Assembly (NCBI GenBank): GCA_016000045.1
Contig: JAECQY010000007.1
Coordinates: 1 to 64,000, forward strand
Source: Myxococcaceae bacterium
GTDB taxonomy: Bacteria > Myxococcota > UBA727 > JABDBI01
DNA: 64,000 nucleotides
Reading direction: 5' to 3'
A program made the translations under genes and the position numbers. Positions 9,050 to 18,736 of the stretch are shown here, piece after piece (the stretch's first letter is position 1; every line of letters starts with the position of its first letter). The notes under the pieces were generated by a model. That model ran no database searches and was not told where the DNA came from. It saw only the letters and a list, made by a program, of their open reading frames with translations.

Positions 9050-9687
9050 GATATTCCCCATAGCACCATTCTCACACCATACCCTACGACAGTTCCCCCG
9101 CCAAAAATTAAAGCAATCAATAAAAACCACGATAATTGAGGAGCCAACAGTTCGTATTTGCGAGCGGCTTCGTGAGGCAGAAACGCCAAAAGTACTTTTG
9201 CTCCATCGAGCGGAGGGACAGGAATCAAGTTAAAAACAAAAAGCGAAATGTTCAACAAAATGAAGGGCTGAAAGAGACCTGCCCATTCATATCCCCCGTA
9301 TTTCACCCCCAACAAACAAAGAGAGGCAAAAAGCAGATTCGATAGCGGGCCTGCAAGGGCAACCCAGCATTCCGCAGTCCGTGTCGCCAGCTCTTTGCCA
9401 AAAAATCGACGCTTCAAATAATTTGGATTATAGGGTGAGGGCTTGCCAGCTGCGAAAATTGGAACCCCTGCTCCCGTAGAAGCGGAAGCAACAATCAAGA
9501 TAGCCGGCAAAGCAACCGTCCAAATGGGGTCAATGTGTTTAAAAGGATCCAGCGTAAGCCGCCCGAGTTGCTCTCCTGTTTTGTCACCTAAGAATCGAGC
9601 CATGGCTACATGGGAAAATTCGTGAACGGTAATTGCTAAAATTAACGCTCCTAAAGTCATGACTAGATGCAAAATCACATTATCCAT
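9034..9687 (-). CDS. Site-2-protease-type M50 membrane peptidase
   Basis: 217 residues from the ATG at 9685-9687. Multi-pass membrane metalloprotease: HEFSH in the first helix is the HExxH zinc site, and NLIPVPPLDGAKVL supplies the third ligand Asp. It lacks PDZ or CBS domains, so it belongs to the short M50 type often located next to scpAB; the substrate is unknown. ATG 9747 would reach back into xerD, which stops at 9692. The M50-scpA-scpB-rluB order is common in deltaproteobacteria and Firmicutes (general knowledge). Confidence 0.88.
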   Translation of the reverse strand: MDNVILHLVMTLGALILAITVHEFSHVAMARFLGDKTGEQLGRLTLDPFKHIDPIWTVALPAILIVASASTGAGVPIFAAGKPSPYNPNYLKRRFFGKELATRTAECWVALAGPLSNLLFASLCLLGVKYGGYEWAGLFQPFILLNISLFVFNLIPVPPLDGAKVLLAFLPHEAARKYELLAPQLSWFLLIALIFGGGTVVGYGVRMVLWGISWLLI

Positions 9688-9691
9688 ATTT

Positions 9692-10534
9692 TCAAGCCCT
9701 TGGGTGATGTTTATCGTATAGCTGATGCAAACGCCTTTGGTCAACATGCATATAAATTTCGGTTGTGGAAAGATCCGCGTGTCCTAATAATGCCTGAACC
9801 CCTCTTAAATCGGCACCACGTTCCACGAGATGGGTGGCGAAACTATGACGAAGCTGATGCGGAGAAACCGATTTTTGAATACCGGCTATTCGGGCGTATT
9901 TTTTAAGCTTTTTCCAAAATCCTTGTCGAGTTATTCGAAACAAAGGCCCTTGCCTCTCCTGAAAAATGGAAAGCGACTCCAACGCGCGTTCTCCCAAAGG
10001 CACCAAGCGTTCTTTGCTTCCTTTTCCTCGGACTTTAAGAAACCCGCGTAACAAATCAATATCTTGCCAATCCAGCCCGATGAGCTCAGAAACACGCAAA
10101 CCCGTCGCGTAAAGAACGCATACCATCGCGTAATCCCTGGGTTCTTGAATCGCTGCCATCAGCCCATCCACCTCTTCAAGGCTTAAGAATTGGGGGAGTT
10201 TTTTGGCCATCTTCGGCAACTCCAAGTCAACCGCTGGGTTTTTGAGAATCACTCCTTCACGCACCCAAAAGCGGAAAAATTGCCGAATCGTCGATAGGTG
10301 CCTGCTCTGACTGCGAACCCCAATCAAAGAAAGTAGAAAGGATTCTTGATAATGCAGCAAATCTTTAGGCATGACTTCGCCAGGCCCTAAAGCGTTTTGT
10401 TTTTGAAAGAACTCAGCCAAGCGCTTTAAATCTCGTTCGTAGGCTTCCAGAGTATTCAAAGACAAGGCCTTCTCAACCTGTGCAAAATTTAAAAAACCAG
10501 TAATCGCTTGCGACCAAGAGAGCAGTTCGGTCAT
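9692..10534 (-). CDS. xerD: Tyrosine recombinase XerD
   Basis: Site-specific recombinase that with XerC resolves chromosome dimers at dif. From the ATG at 10532-10534 (GGAG eight bases upstream) it is 280 residues, close to E. coli XerD. The N-terminal SAM-like domain (FLNFAQVEKALSLNTLEAYE) is followed by the catalytic residues: Arg in GLRVSELIGLDW, Lys in GKGSKERLVPLG, HQLRHSFATHLVERGADLR, His in LLGHADLSTTEIY and the nucleophile Tyr. It heads the operon running to the RdgC-like pair. XerC is at 57.7 kb. Confidence 0.92.
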   Translation of the reverse strand: MTELLSWSQAITGFLNFAQVEKALSLNTLEAYERDLKRLAEFFQKQNALGPGEVMPKDLLHYQESFLLSLIGVRSQSRHLSTIRQFFRFWVREGVILKNPAVDLELPKMAKKLPQFLSLEEVDGLMAAIQEPRDYAMVCVLYATGLRVSELIGLDWQDIDLLRGFLKVRGKGSKERLVPLGERALESLSIFQERQGPLFRITRQGFWKKLKKYARIAGIQKSVSPHQLRHSFATHLVERGADLRGVQALLGHADLSTTEIYMHVDQRRLHQLYDKHHPRA

Positions 10535-10570
10535 TGATCGGACTCCAAAGTGGGTCAAAATAGTCCATAA

Positions 10571-10781
10571 GTGCATACCATGCAACCGATCGAAACGGGT
10601 GACGAAGCACCCAACCCAGTGCCTGCGGAGATCGTCCACCAGTATTTGTTTGGGTTTCAATGCTTGCGCAGGTCTGGAACAGGTCGAAGAGAAAGCGTAT
10701 TATCAAGACCTGCAAACAGCGGGTTGTTCCAAGATTCAAGCTTACTTCATTGCTTTTAATAGCAAGCACGTCAGTAGCTAG
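10571..10781 (+). pseudogene. Possible small frameshifted gene between rhodanese and xerD
   Basis: Two overlapping plus-strand frames look coding-like when joined. Frame one opens at ATG 10571 (MHTMQPIETGDEAPNPVPAE, then IVHQYLFGF); a +1 shift near 10650 continues as NACAGLEQVEEKAYYQDLQ, TAGCSKIQAYFIAFNSKHVSS and stops at 10781. The sum would be about 70 residues. I recognise no family. It may be chance or the relic of a small gene. Confidence 0.25.
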
Positions 10782-10819
10782 CATCGCCTTGCTCGCATGT
10801 GACGGAGTTTTCGACGAGC

Positions 10820-11095
10820 TTACTCAGCCGAATCGATTGAGTTACGCCACGGCCCTACATCCAGAACATTGTCAAATCCGTTTTGCATCAAAAGCTTACG
10901 TGCCGCTGCGCTGCGCCCTCCGGAAGCGCAACAAACAATGACCGGCTGCGCTTTATCGAGCCTCGACAAGCTTGAGCCCAATTCACTCACGGGAATATTA
11001 ATCGCCACAGGATTGGCCCCTTGAGCAACTTCTTCTCGTGTTCGGACATCCAAAACCACGCCGCCCTCGGCCAAATATTCTTTGAGAGAATCCAT
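10820..11095 (-). CDS. Single-domain rhodanese-like sulfurtransferase
   Basis: 91 residues from ATG 11095; in-frame ATGs at 11128 and 11137 would add up to 14 residues and run into the sigma-factor gene. LAEGGVVLDVRTREEVAQG begins the rhodanese fold, and VIVCCASGGRSAAARKLL carries the active-site loop C-x4-R (CASGGR) whose Cys takes up the persulfide. Likely a cytosolic sulfane-sulfur carrier or small thiol enzyme; the substrate is unknown. It follows the sigma-factor gene closely on the same strand. Confidence 0.82.
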   Translation of the reverse strand: MDSLKEYLAEGGVVLDVRTREEVAQGANPVAINIPVSELGSSLSRLDKAQPVIVCCASGGRSAAARKLLMQNGFDNVLDVGPWRNSIDSAE

Positions 11096-11130
11096 ACTTA
11101 TCGAGCTTTCACATTCTTCCGCTCTCATTG

Positions 11131-11733
11131 TCAACACCGATGAGCAAGCTGTTCTTTGGCAAGCTTCAGCATCTTTCTCTCCAGCAGTCGACAGGTTTCT
11201 CGAGAAATCTTCAGATTCTTGGCGACTTTTTCGAGTGATTTCGGTTCATCGGCCAGCAATCTATGCTCAACAATGGCATTCGCGTAAGGGCTTTGTACTT
11301 CTTGAATCACGCGTTCCAAAGCCTCGCGAACCAAGCTCTTTCTTTGCTCTGCCTCTAGATTCACCTCCGGAATCGACATTGCTCGTTCATCTGGATCGTT
11401 TAAACCGCGGGCTTGATTGTCACGTTCATCAATCGCCATGAAAGCTTGCATCTTCGCTCGAATCCAAAAGACCGCGTAAGTCGCAAATCGAACTTGTCGA
11501 TGGGTTTCGAAAGTTTCCGTTGCCCGCATGAGACCCAGTATTCCCTCTTGCAACAAATCATCGTATCGAAAACGTGAACGCAACATTTGCCCAACCATAA
11601 AGTGAACAAGCCCCAGGTTCGCCATCACCAGCGCATTGCGAGCTTTGAGATTGCCTCCTCGCTGAAATTGATCGACTAAAATGGATTCTTGCGCTGAGCT
11701 AAGCCGATCGGTCTTGATTTTTTTACTGATCAT
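11131..11733 (-). CDS. Short sigma-70-family RNA polymerase sigma factor
   Basis: 200 residues from the ATG at 11731-11733. Region 2 is clear (NALVMANLGLVHFMVGQML, RYDDLLQEGILGLMRATETF, VRFATYAVFWIRAKMQAFM), with the -10 recognition helix in the last block. Region 4 is a helix-turn-helix at the C-terminus (SLEKVAKNLKISRETCRLLE). It resembles the RpoH/group-2 lineage but is about 80 residues shorter, with regions 1 and 3 reduced. It starts only 13 bases from the divergent hemW start, so each promoter must lie inside the other's coding region or hemW is leaderless. Confidence 0.82.
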   Translation of the reverse strand: MISKKIKTDRLSSAQESILVDQFQRGGNLKARNALVMANLGLVHFMVGQMLRSRFRYDDLLQEGILGLMRATETFETHRQVRFATYAVFWIRAKMQAFMAIDERDNQARGLNDPDERAMSIPEVNLEAEQRKSLVREALERVIQEVQSPYANAIVEHRLLADEPKSLEKVAKNLKISRETCRLLERKMLKLAKEQLAHRC

Positions 11734-11746
11734 GAAATAATGCCTT

Positions 11747-12886
11747 GTGAATTTAATATATAACAAAAACGATTATTTCGGTATTTATATACATATTCCA
11801 TTTTGCAGAAGGCGCTGCATTTATTGCGATTTTTATTTCACGATTCAGCGTCCAAATCCCGAATTTGCTCAAGCCATTCTTCAAGAATACGAGTCGCGCC
11901 AAAATGAGCGATCCGAAAGCGCTCAAACGCTGTATTTTGGGGGCGGAACTCCAAGTCTTTTACCTGTTCCGGAACTCAGAACCATGATCGCAGCGCTCGG
12001 AAAAGATGCGTCTGAAATCACCCTGGAAGCGAATCCTGAAGACTTGAACGAAGCCTACCTGAACGAGCTCCGTGCAGCTGGCTGTAACCGACTCAGCTTG
12101 GGAATTCAAAGTTTTGAAGACCCCATTCTCAAATTTTTGGGCCGCAAACATCGATCGAAACAAGCTTACGAAACGGTTCTGTTGGCCAAGAAAGCAGGTT
12201 TTGAGCAAATATCGGTCGATCTCATCGTGGGCATCGAAGGAGAGAATCTGGAATCCGCCCGCTGGCTGCGAGATCAAGAGATTGGGCATCTCAGTGTTTA
12301 CTTGCTAACCGTTGAGCCTTTTACCCCTCTTGCCCGTTTTATCGACCAAGGGCGTCTCAAAAAAATCGACGAAGATGTTCAGGCCGATGCTTATATTCGG
12401 ATGCAAGAAAGCCTCTCGATGCTAGGATATCAACAGTACGAGATCTCGAACTACGCGCTGCCAGGACAAGAAAGCCTGCACAATCGAATTTACTGGTCTC
12501 AGGGTACCTATCTAGGGCTCGGACCTGGTGCTCATTCCATGCGTCTGCATGCCGATGGTTCCGTAACCCGTCGACGCAATCTTCCTCTGCTCAACCAGTG
12601 GCTTCAAAATCCAAGCTCTGCTCCTCATGAAGCAGAACTGCTCACTCCCGTCGAAGCGCTTCAGGAAGCGCTTGCATTTGGTATTCGAGACCTGCGCGGA
12701 ATCGTTCCAGAAGCGCTTGCACGCCGACACAAAACTCCACTGGCAGCGAATTTCAAAACCTGTGTTCAAGAGCTCATGGACCGACATTGGCTCGCTCAAG
12801 AGCACGGCCGAATTTATTTGACTCAGACCGGTGCTCGATTTGCAGATGCAGTGAGTCGTGCATTTTTAACTCAAGCTAGCGAATAA
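11747..12886 (+). CDS. hemW: HemW-like radical SAM protein (haem chaperone)
   Basis: 379 residues. CRRRCIYCDFYF carries the C-x3-C-x2-C that binds the SAM-ligating 4Fe-4S cluster; YFGGGTPSLLP and NRLSLGIQSFED are HemW signatures. The family was long misnamed coproporphyrinogen III oxidase; HemW lacks the fourth conserved cysteine of HemN, and C-x3-C-x2-C followed by Asp-Phe fits HemW. An in-frame stop lies three codons upstream, so GTG 11747 is the only usable start, and it has no visible ribosome site. Confidence 0.88.
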   Translation: MNLIYNKNDYFGIYIHIPFCRRRCIYCDFYFTIQRPNPEFAQAILQEYESRQNERSESAQTLYFGGGTPSLLPVPELRTMIAALGKDASEITLEANPEDLNEAYLNELRAAGCNRLSLGIQSFEDPILKFLGRKHRSKQAYETVLLAKKAGFEQISVDLIVGIEGENLESARWLRDQEIGHLSVYLLTVEPFTPLARFIDQGRLKKIDEDVQADAYIRMQESLSMLGYQQYEISNYALPGQESLHNRIYWSQGTYLGLGPGAHSMRLHADGSVTRRRNLPLLNQWLQNPSSAPHEAELLTPVEALQEALAFGIRDLRGIVPEALARRHKTPLAANFKTCVQELMDRHWLAQEHGRIYLTQTGARFADAVSRAFLTQASE

Positions 12887-12942
12887 CCCAGCTTATTGAA
12901 AAGCCCGTAGCAGCTCTTGGCCTTTCTCTGGTTTCATGCTAG

Positions 12943-15339
<2,397 letters not shown>

Positions 15340-15431
15340 ACGAGTCTTTGAGCTAAGCTTCAAACAGCTTCGTTTGATCGTGCCTCAGTCATTGACGAAA
15401 GGCTTAATTCCAAGCATACTGCTACTTCCTC

Positions 15432-15827
15432 ATGAAAACACTTCTCAATGTAGGTGGAACCCGAAATGCTCATGGAACACGCATCGCTCGGCGCATCACT
15501 TGCGATAAGTGCGGGCAGCAAGATCACATCACAGCCCGACCTTCTCGAACTCACGGCACTTTTTGCCGCGCTTGTGCTCTTGAAGTTTTAAATGCGCTTG
15601 AAGTGGGTAAAAAAGCTCCTCGCGACTTAAAAGAGCTCTGCTGCAGCAACTGCCAGCGAAGCTTTACGCTTCCGGTGCATGTAGAAATCAAAAAAGGCAC
15701 CCTCTGCCCAAGCTGTCTTCGGGGTTTTGAAACCTGGCGGGGCTCTGTGAACATGTCTGCATCGGATCGAGCATCCTTGCATTGTGAAGTTCGAAAATCT
15801 GGCGTAATGCTCCGAAAAAGCGCATGA
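15432..15827 (+). CDS. Double CxxC-x17-CxxC zinc-ribbon protein
   Basis: 131 residues with two zinc-ribbon-like units of identical spacing: CDKC, 17 residues, CRAC (about residues 24-48), and CSNC, 17 residues, CPSC (about 71-95). A basic N-terminus and C-terminal tail flank them. The spacing matches the domain class named CxxC-x17-CxxC, whose function is unknown. The stop overlaps the ATG of the helicase as ATGA (15824-15827), so co-translation is likely and a nucleic-acid role with the helicase is plausible but unproven. Confidence 0.7.
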   Translation: MKTLLNVGGTRNAHGTRIARRITCDKCGQQDHITARPSRTHGTFCRACALEVLNALEVGKKAPRDLKELCCSNCQRSFTLPVHVEIKKGTLCPSCLRGFETWRGSVNMSASDRASLHCEVRKSGVMLRKSA

Positions 15828-17761
15828 ATTTTGAAAAACTTTTAAGCCCAAGCCAATATTTAGCGGCCACGACTCTTGATGCCCCCATTTGCATTCTTGC
15901 AGGGGCAGGCACCGGAAAGACTCGAGTGATTACACACCGGATCGCCTATCTGGTCTCTCAAGGAGTTGAGCCCGAATCGATTTTGGGACTCACTTTTACC
16001 AACAAAGCCGCGGGTGAAATGCGCGAGCGAGTCGATCATCTTTTGCCCGGCATGGGGCGGCGCGTAGAACTTGGAACTTTTCACAGCTTAGGTGCCAAAT
16101 GGCTTCGGCAATATGGGCACTTTGTCGAAGTATCTCCAAGTTTTGTGATTTACGATTCCAACGACAGCGAAAAAATTTTGAAAGAGCTGGCCCTGAACGC
16201 CATGAATCTCTCAAAGGACTATTTGTCGTTTTACGAAGCACAAATCGACTCTTGGCAAAACGAAGGTCTGCACCCAGAGCAAGTGGATTCCCGCAATGAC
16301 CAACGCTTGATGCGCGCTCGCGAACTCTACCGCCTTTACAACAAGCGTTTGCAAGCAGCGGGAGCTCTTGATTTTAACTCGATCTTAATCAAAGTCCGCG
16401 ATCTGACGCAAAAACCGGAAGCCATCGCTGCTCTGCAAAAGCGGTTTCGCCATATTCTAGTCGATGAGTACCAAGATACGAACGCCGTTCAATCTGAAAT
16501 CGTCTACGCCCTTGGCAAAAGTGCTGATAGCGTGGCAATCGTTGGAGACGACGATCAATCCATCTATGGTTGGCGAGGAGCCAAGCCTTATAACTTGGAA
16601 GAGTTTCTGACGCGCATGCCAGGAACTCAGTTGATAAAACTGGAAGAAAACTACCGTTCAACCAGTGCGATTTTGAATGCAGCCAACGCCATTATCTCCA
16701 ACAATGATCGGCGACTCGGCAAGACCCTGATCTCGAAAGCAGGGGCTGGCCAGCTTGTTCGAGTCATACGAACCACAAGCGACCGCTACGAAGCCGACTT
16801 AGTCATTCATCAGATCGAACACAGAGTACGCCAAGGAAGAAACTTGAACGACATTGCCATCTTAATGCGGGCCAATGCACAATCGAGACCCTTCGAAGAA
16901 GCCCTTCGCTTTGCACAGCTGCCTTATCGGCTAGTCGGTGGCGTCAAGTTCTACGACCGAAAAGAGATCAAAGACATTTTATCGATTTTAAGAACAGCCG
17001 TGAATCCTAAAAGCGACTTAGACCTTGTGCGGGCCTTGCTTGGAACGAAGCAAGGAGTCGGAGCAACGAGCGTTAGCAAAGCACAAAGCCATGCTGCCGT
17101 CCTCGAGATTTCGCTTTTTGAAGTATTTCGGTCTTCTGAAAAATTAGCCCACGCAGGCCTGTCTAAAAAAACAGCTGAAAAAATCGTCGCCTTTTCCAAA
17201 GCCCTTGAAGAGCTGGGCCAAGCTTCGCTCAATGCAGCGCAAGCCATCCAAAGAGCACTCGATATCAGCGGTCGTGAAGAAAAAATTGAGGAAGAACGCT
17301 TAGAAAACTTAGAACAACTTATTTCAGCGGCTCAACAATACGTTGAAGATTGCGAAGTTTACGATCAGGATCCATCGATTTTAGGCTTTTTAGAAAACGC
17401 CGCTCTGCTGTCCAGCGTTGACGAGATGAACAATCGAGAACATACGTACGGAGCGGTCACGCTTATGACCCTGCACGCCGCGAAAGGTCTTGAGTTTCAT
17501 ACAGTCTACATGGTTGGCATGGAAGAATACGGGTTTCCCCATGCACGAGCCCTAGAGGATACTGCCAAACCCGATGATTTGGAAGAAGAACGCCGATTGG
17601 CCTACGTTGGAATGACTCGAGCCCGAGAAGAACTCATTTTAACCTATGCCACTCGTAGACTGATTCGAGGCCAGATCAAAGGACGTGCTCCGAGTCGATT
17701 CCTGCGTGAGCTTCCCAAGGATTGGGTTACTGGAGATTTGCCTTACCAGACCTTTTCCTAA
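15824..17761 (+). CDS. pcrA: UvrD/PcrA/Rep-family superfamily 1 helicase
   Basis: 645-residue ATP-dependent 3'-5' DNA helicase. Motifs in order: I GAGTGKTRVITHRI, Ia TFTNKAAGEMRERV, II ILVDEYQDTNAVQSE, III GDDDQSIYGWRGA, IV LEENYRSTSAILNAAN, V VTLMTLHAAKGLEFHTVYMV, VI RLAYVGMTRAREEL. The C-terminal tail that binds RNA polymerase in PcrA/UvrD is absent, giving a Rep-like length. Roles expected: repair, restart, removal of recombination intermediates. Coupled by overlap to the zinc-ribbon gene. Confidence 0.9.
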   Translation: MNFEKLLSPSQYLAATTLDAPICILAGAGTGKTRVITHRIAYLVSQGVEPESILGLTFTNKAAGEMRERVDHLLPGMGRRVELGTFHSLGAKWLRQYGHFVEVSPSFVIYDSNDSEKILKELALNAMNLSKDYLSFYEAQIDSWQNEGLHPEQVDSRNDQRLMRARELYRLYNKRLQAAGALDFNSILIKVRDLTQKPEAIAALQKRFRHILVDEYQDTNAVQSEIVYALGKSADSVAIVGDDDQSIYGWRGAKPYNLEEFLTRMPGTQLIKLEENYRSTSAILNAANAIISNNDRRLGKTLISKAGAGQLVRVIRTTSDRYEADLVIHQIEHRVRQGRNLNDIAILMRANAQSRPFEEALRFAQLPYRLVGGVKFYDRKEIKDILSILRTAVNPKSDLDLVRALLGTKQGVGATSVSKAQSHAAVLEISLFEVFRSSEKLAHAGLSKKTAEKIVAFSKALEELGQASLNAAQAIQRALDISGREEKIEEERLENLEQLISAAQQYVEDCEVYDQDPSILGFLENAALLSSVDEMNNREHTYGAVTLMTLHAAKGLEFHTVYMVGMEEYGFPHARALEDTAKPDDLEEERRLAYVGMTRAREELILTYATRRLIRGQIKGRAPSRFLRELPKDWVTGDLPYQTFS

Positions 17762-17805
17762 GATTTCATCATTCGACTTATACACGTAACTTACTTAAAC
17801 GGAGT

Positions 17806-18327
17806 TCAGAGCTCTTCCAAATGACCGTATGGCTCAGAAATGTGGGCCTTTCGCTCACGATTTACCAAAAGGCTCTCAGGCTCACTGGACTCATCGGATT
17901 TTTGTTCGAAGCGACTTAGAATGCATTTTGTTAAAACTGCTGTTTTTTCTCCTAGCTTTTGACAAATTTTTGATTGTTGATTTTGATCACGTCGATCTTG
18001 CATGCATTGTTCCACAAGCTGGTTGAGTTCATTCACATTCTCTTGCATGATAGATCGATTAAGAAACAAACAACGCATCAAAATTGCGTGAATGCTATCC
18101 AAATAACTTTCTGAATACGTGGATATTTCATTCCCGAGCATGCTTGCATACGATCGTTCAACAAATACACGTAATCCATCACATTGGGCCTTTAGGTCCG
18201 CTGGGCGGCGCTTTGAATCCGAAATATAGCAGGCTTGAACTTCAGCATTCGTGAAAGGGCTTTTGAGTTCACGAGACGCGTAAGAAGATAAAACAAGGAT
18301 AAAAATAAGGAATGCATACTTCTTCAT
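17806..18327 (-). CDS. Secreted protein of unknown function
   Basis: 173 residues from ATG 18327 (GTG 18333 is also open). MKKYAFLIFILVLSSYASR is a signal peptide. The mature part has about six cysteines (VQACYIS, AQCDGL, LMRCLF, EQCMQD, KICQKL, LTKCIL) spread in an otherwise helical, charged chain, suggesting a small disulfide-bonded periplasmic protein. The last 25 residues are polar and probably disordered. No family recognised; neighbours (helicase, alaS) give no clue. Confidence 0.6.
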   Translation of the reverse strand: MKKYAFLIFILVLSSYASRELKSPFTNAEVQACYISDSKRRPADLKAQCDGLRVFVERSYASMLGNEISTYSESYLDSIHAILMRCLFLNRSIMQENVNELNQLVEQCMQDRRDQNQQSKICQKLGEKTAVLTKCILSRFEQKSDESSEPESLLVNRERKAHISEPYGHLEEL

Positions 18328-18460
18328 GCTCACTGGATCTCAAAAATATTTTTCAATGTCAACAAGCGACTGTGTCTGTTGAAAACGAACAAAAGAAGGG
18401 ATTGGGAAATAAAAACAAGGCCACATTGCTTTTTCTTTCAGTCAATTGATCCGAGGTGCC

Positions 18461-18736
18461 ATGTATTTTGTTCTTGAAAATAGCCAACTCAAACAAAGCG
18501 AAGAAGAACTCAAAGGGCGCTTTTACCTCAAAGGCCATTACGAGGGACTTCAATTCGTGGCAGAAAGCTCTGTACTCGGCGACATTCCTTTAGCCAGCGA
18601 AGGGAAGCCCGGCTGGTTCGAGCTATCTTCCCAACACTTCTATTCCCAACAAACGGCACAACTTCCCGTATCGCCCTACATTATTGGATACATGACCCCA
18701 GAAGGCTTTAAACCTTCCAAGAAAAACATCTACTGA
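18461..18736 (+). CDS. Small conserved-looking hypothetical protein
   Basis: 91 residues from ATG 18461, with GAGG six bases upstream; TTG 18446 is less likely. It reads as a compact beta-rich cytosolic domain (GRFYLKGHYEGLQFVAE, GWFELSSQHFYS) ending in a polar tail. No signal peptide or known motif. It converges on alaS and overlaps its stop by seven bases. Not recognised. Confidence 0.55.
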   Translation: MYFVLENSQLKQSEEELKGRFYLKGHYEGLQFVAESSVLGDIPLASEGKPGWFELSSQHFYSQQTAQLPVSPYIIGYMTPEGFKPSKKNIY

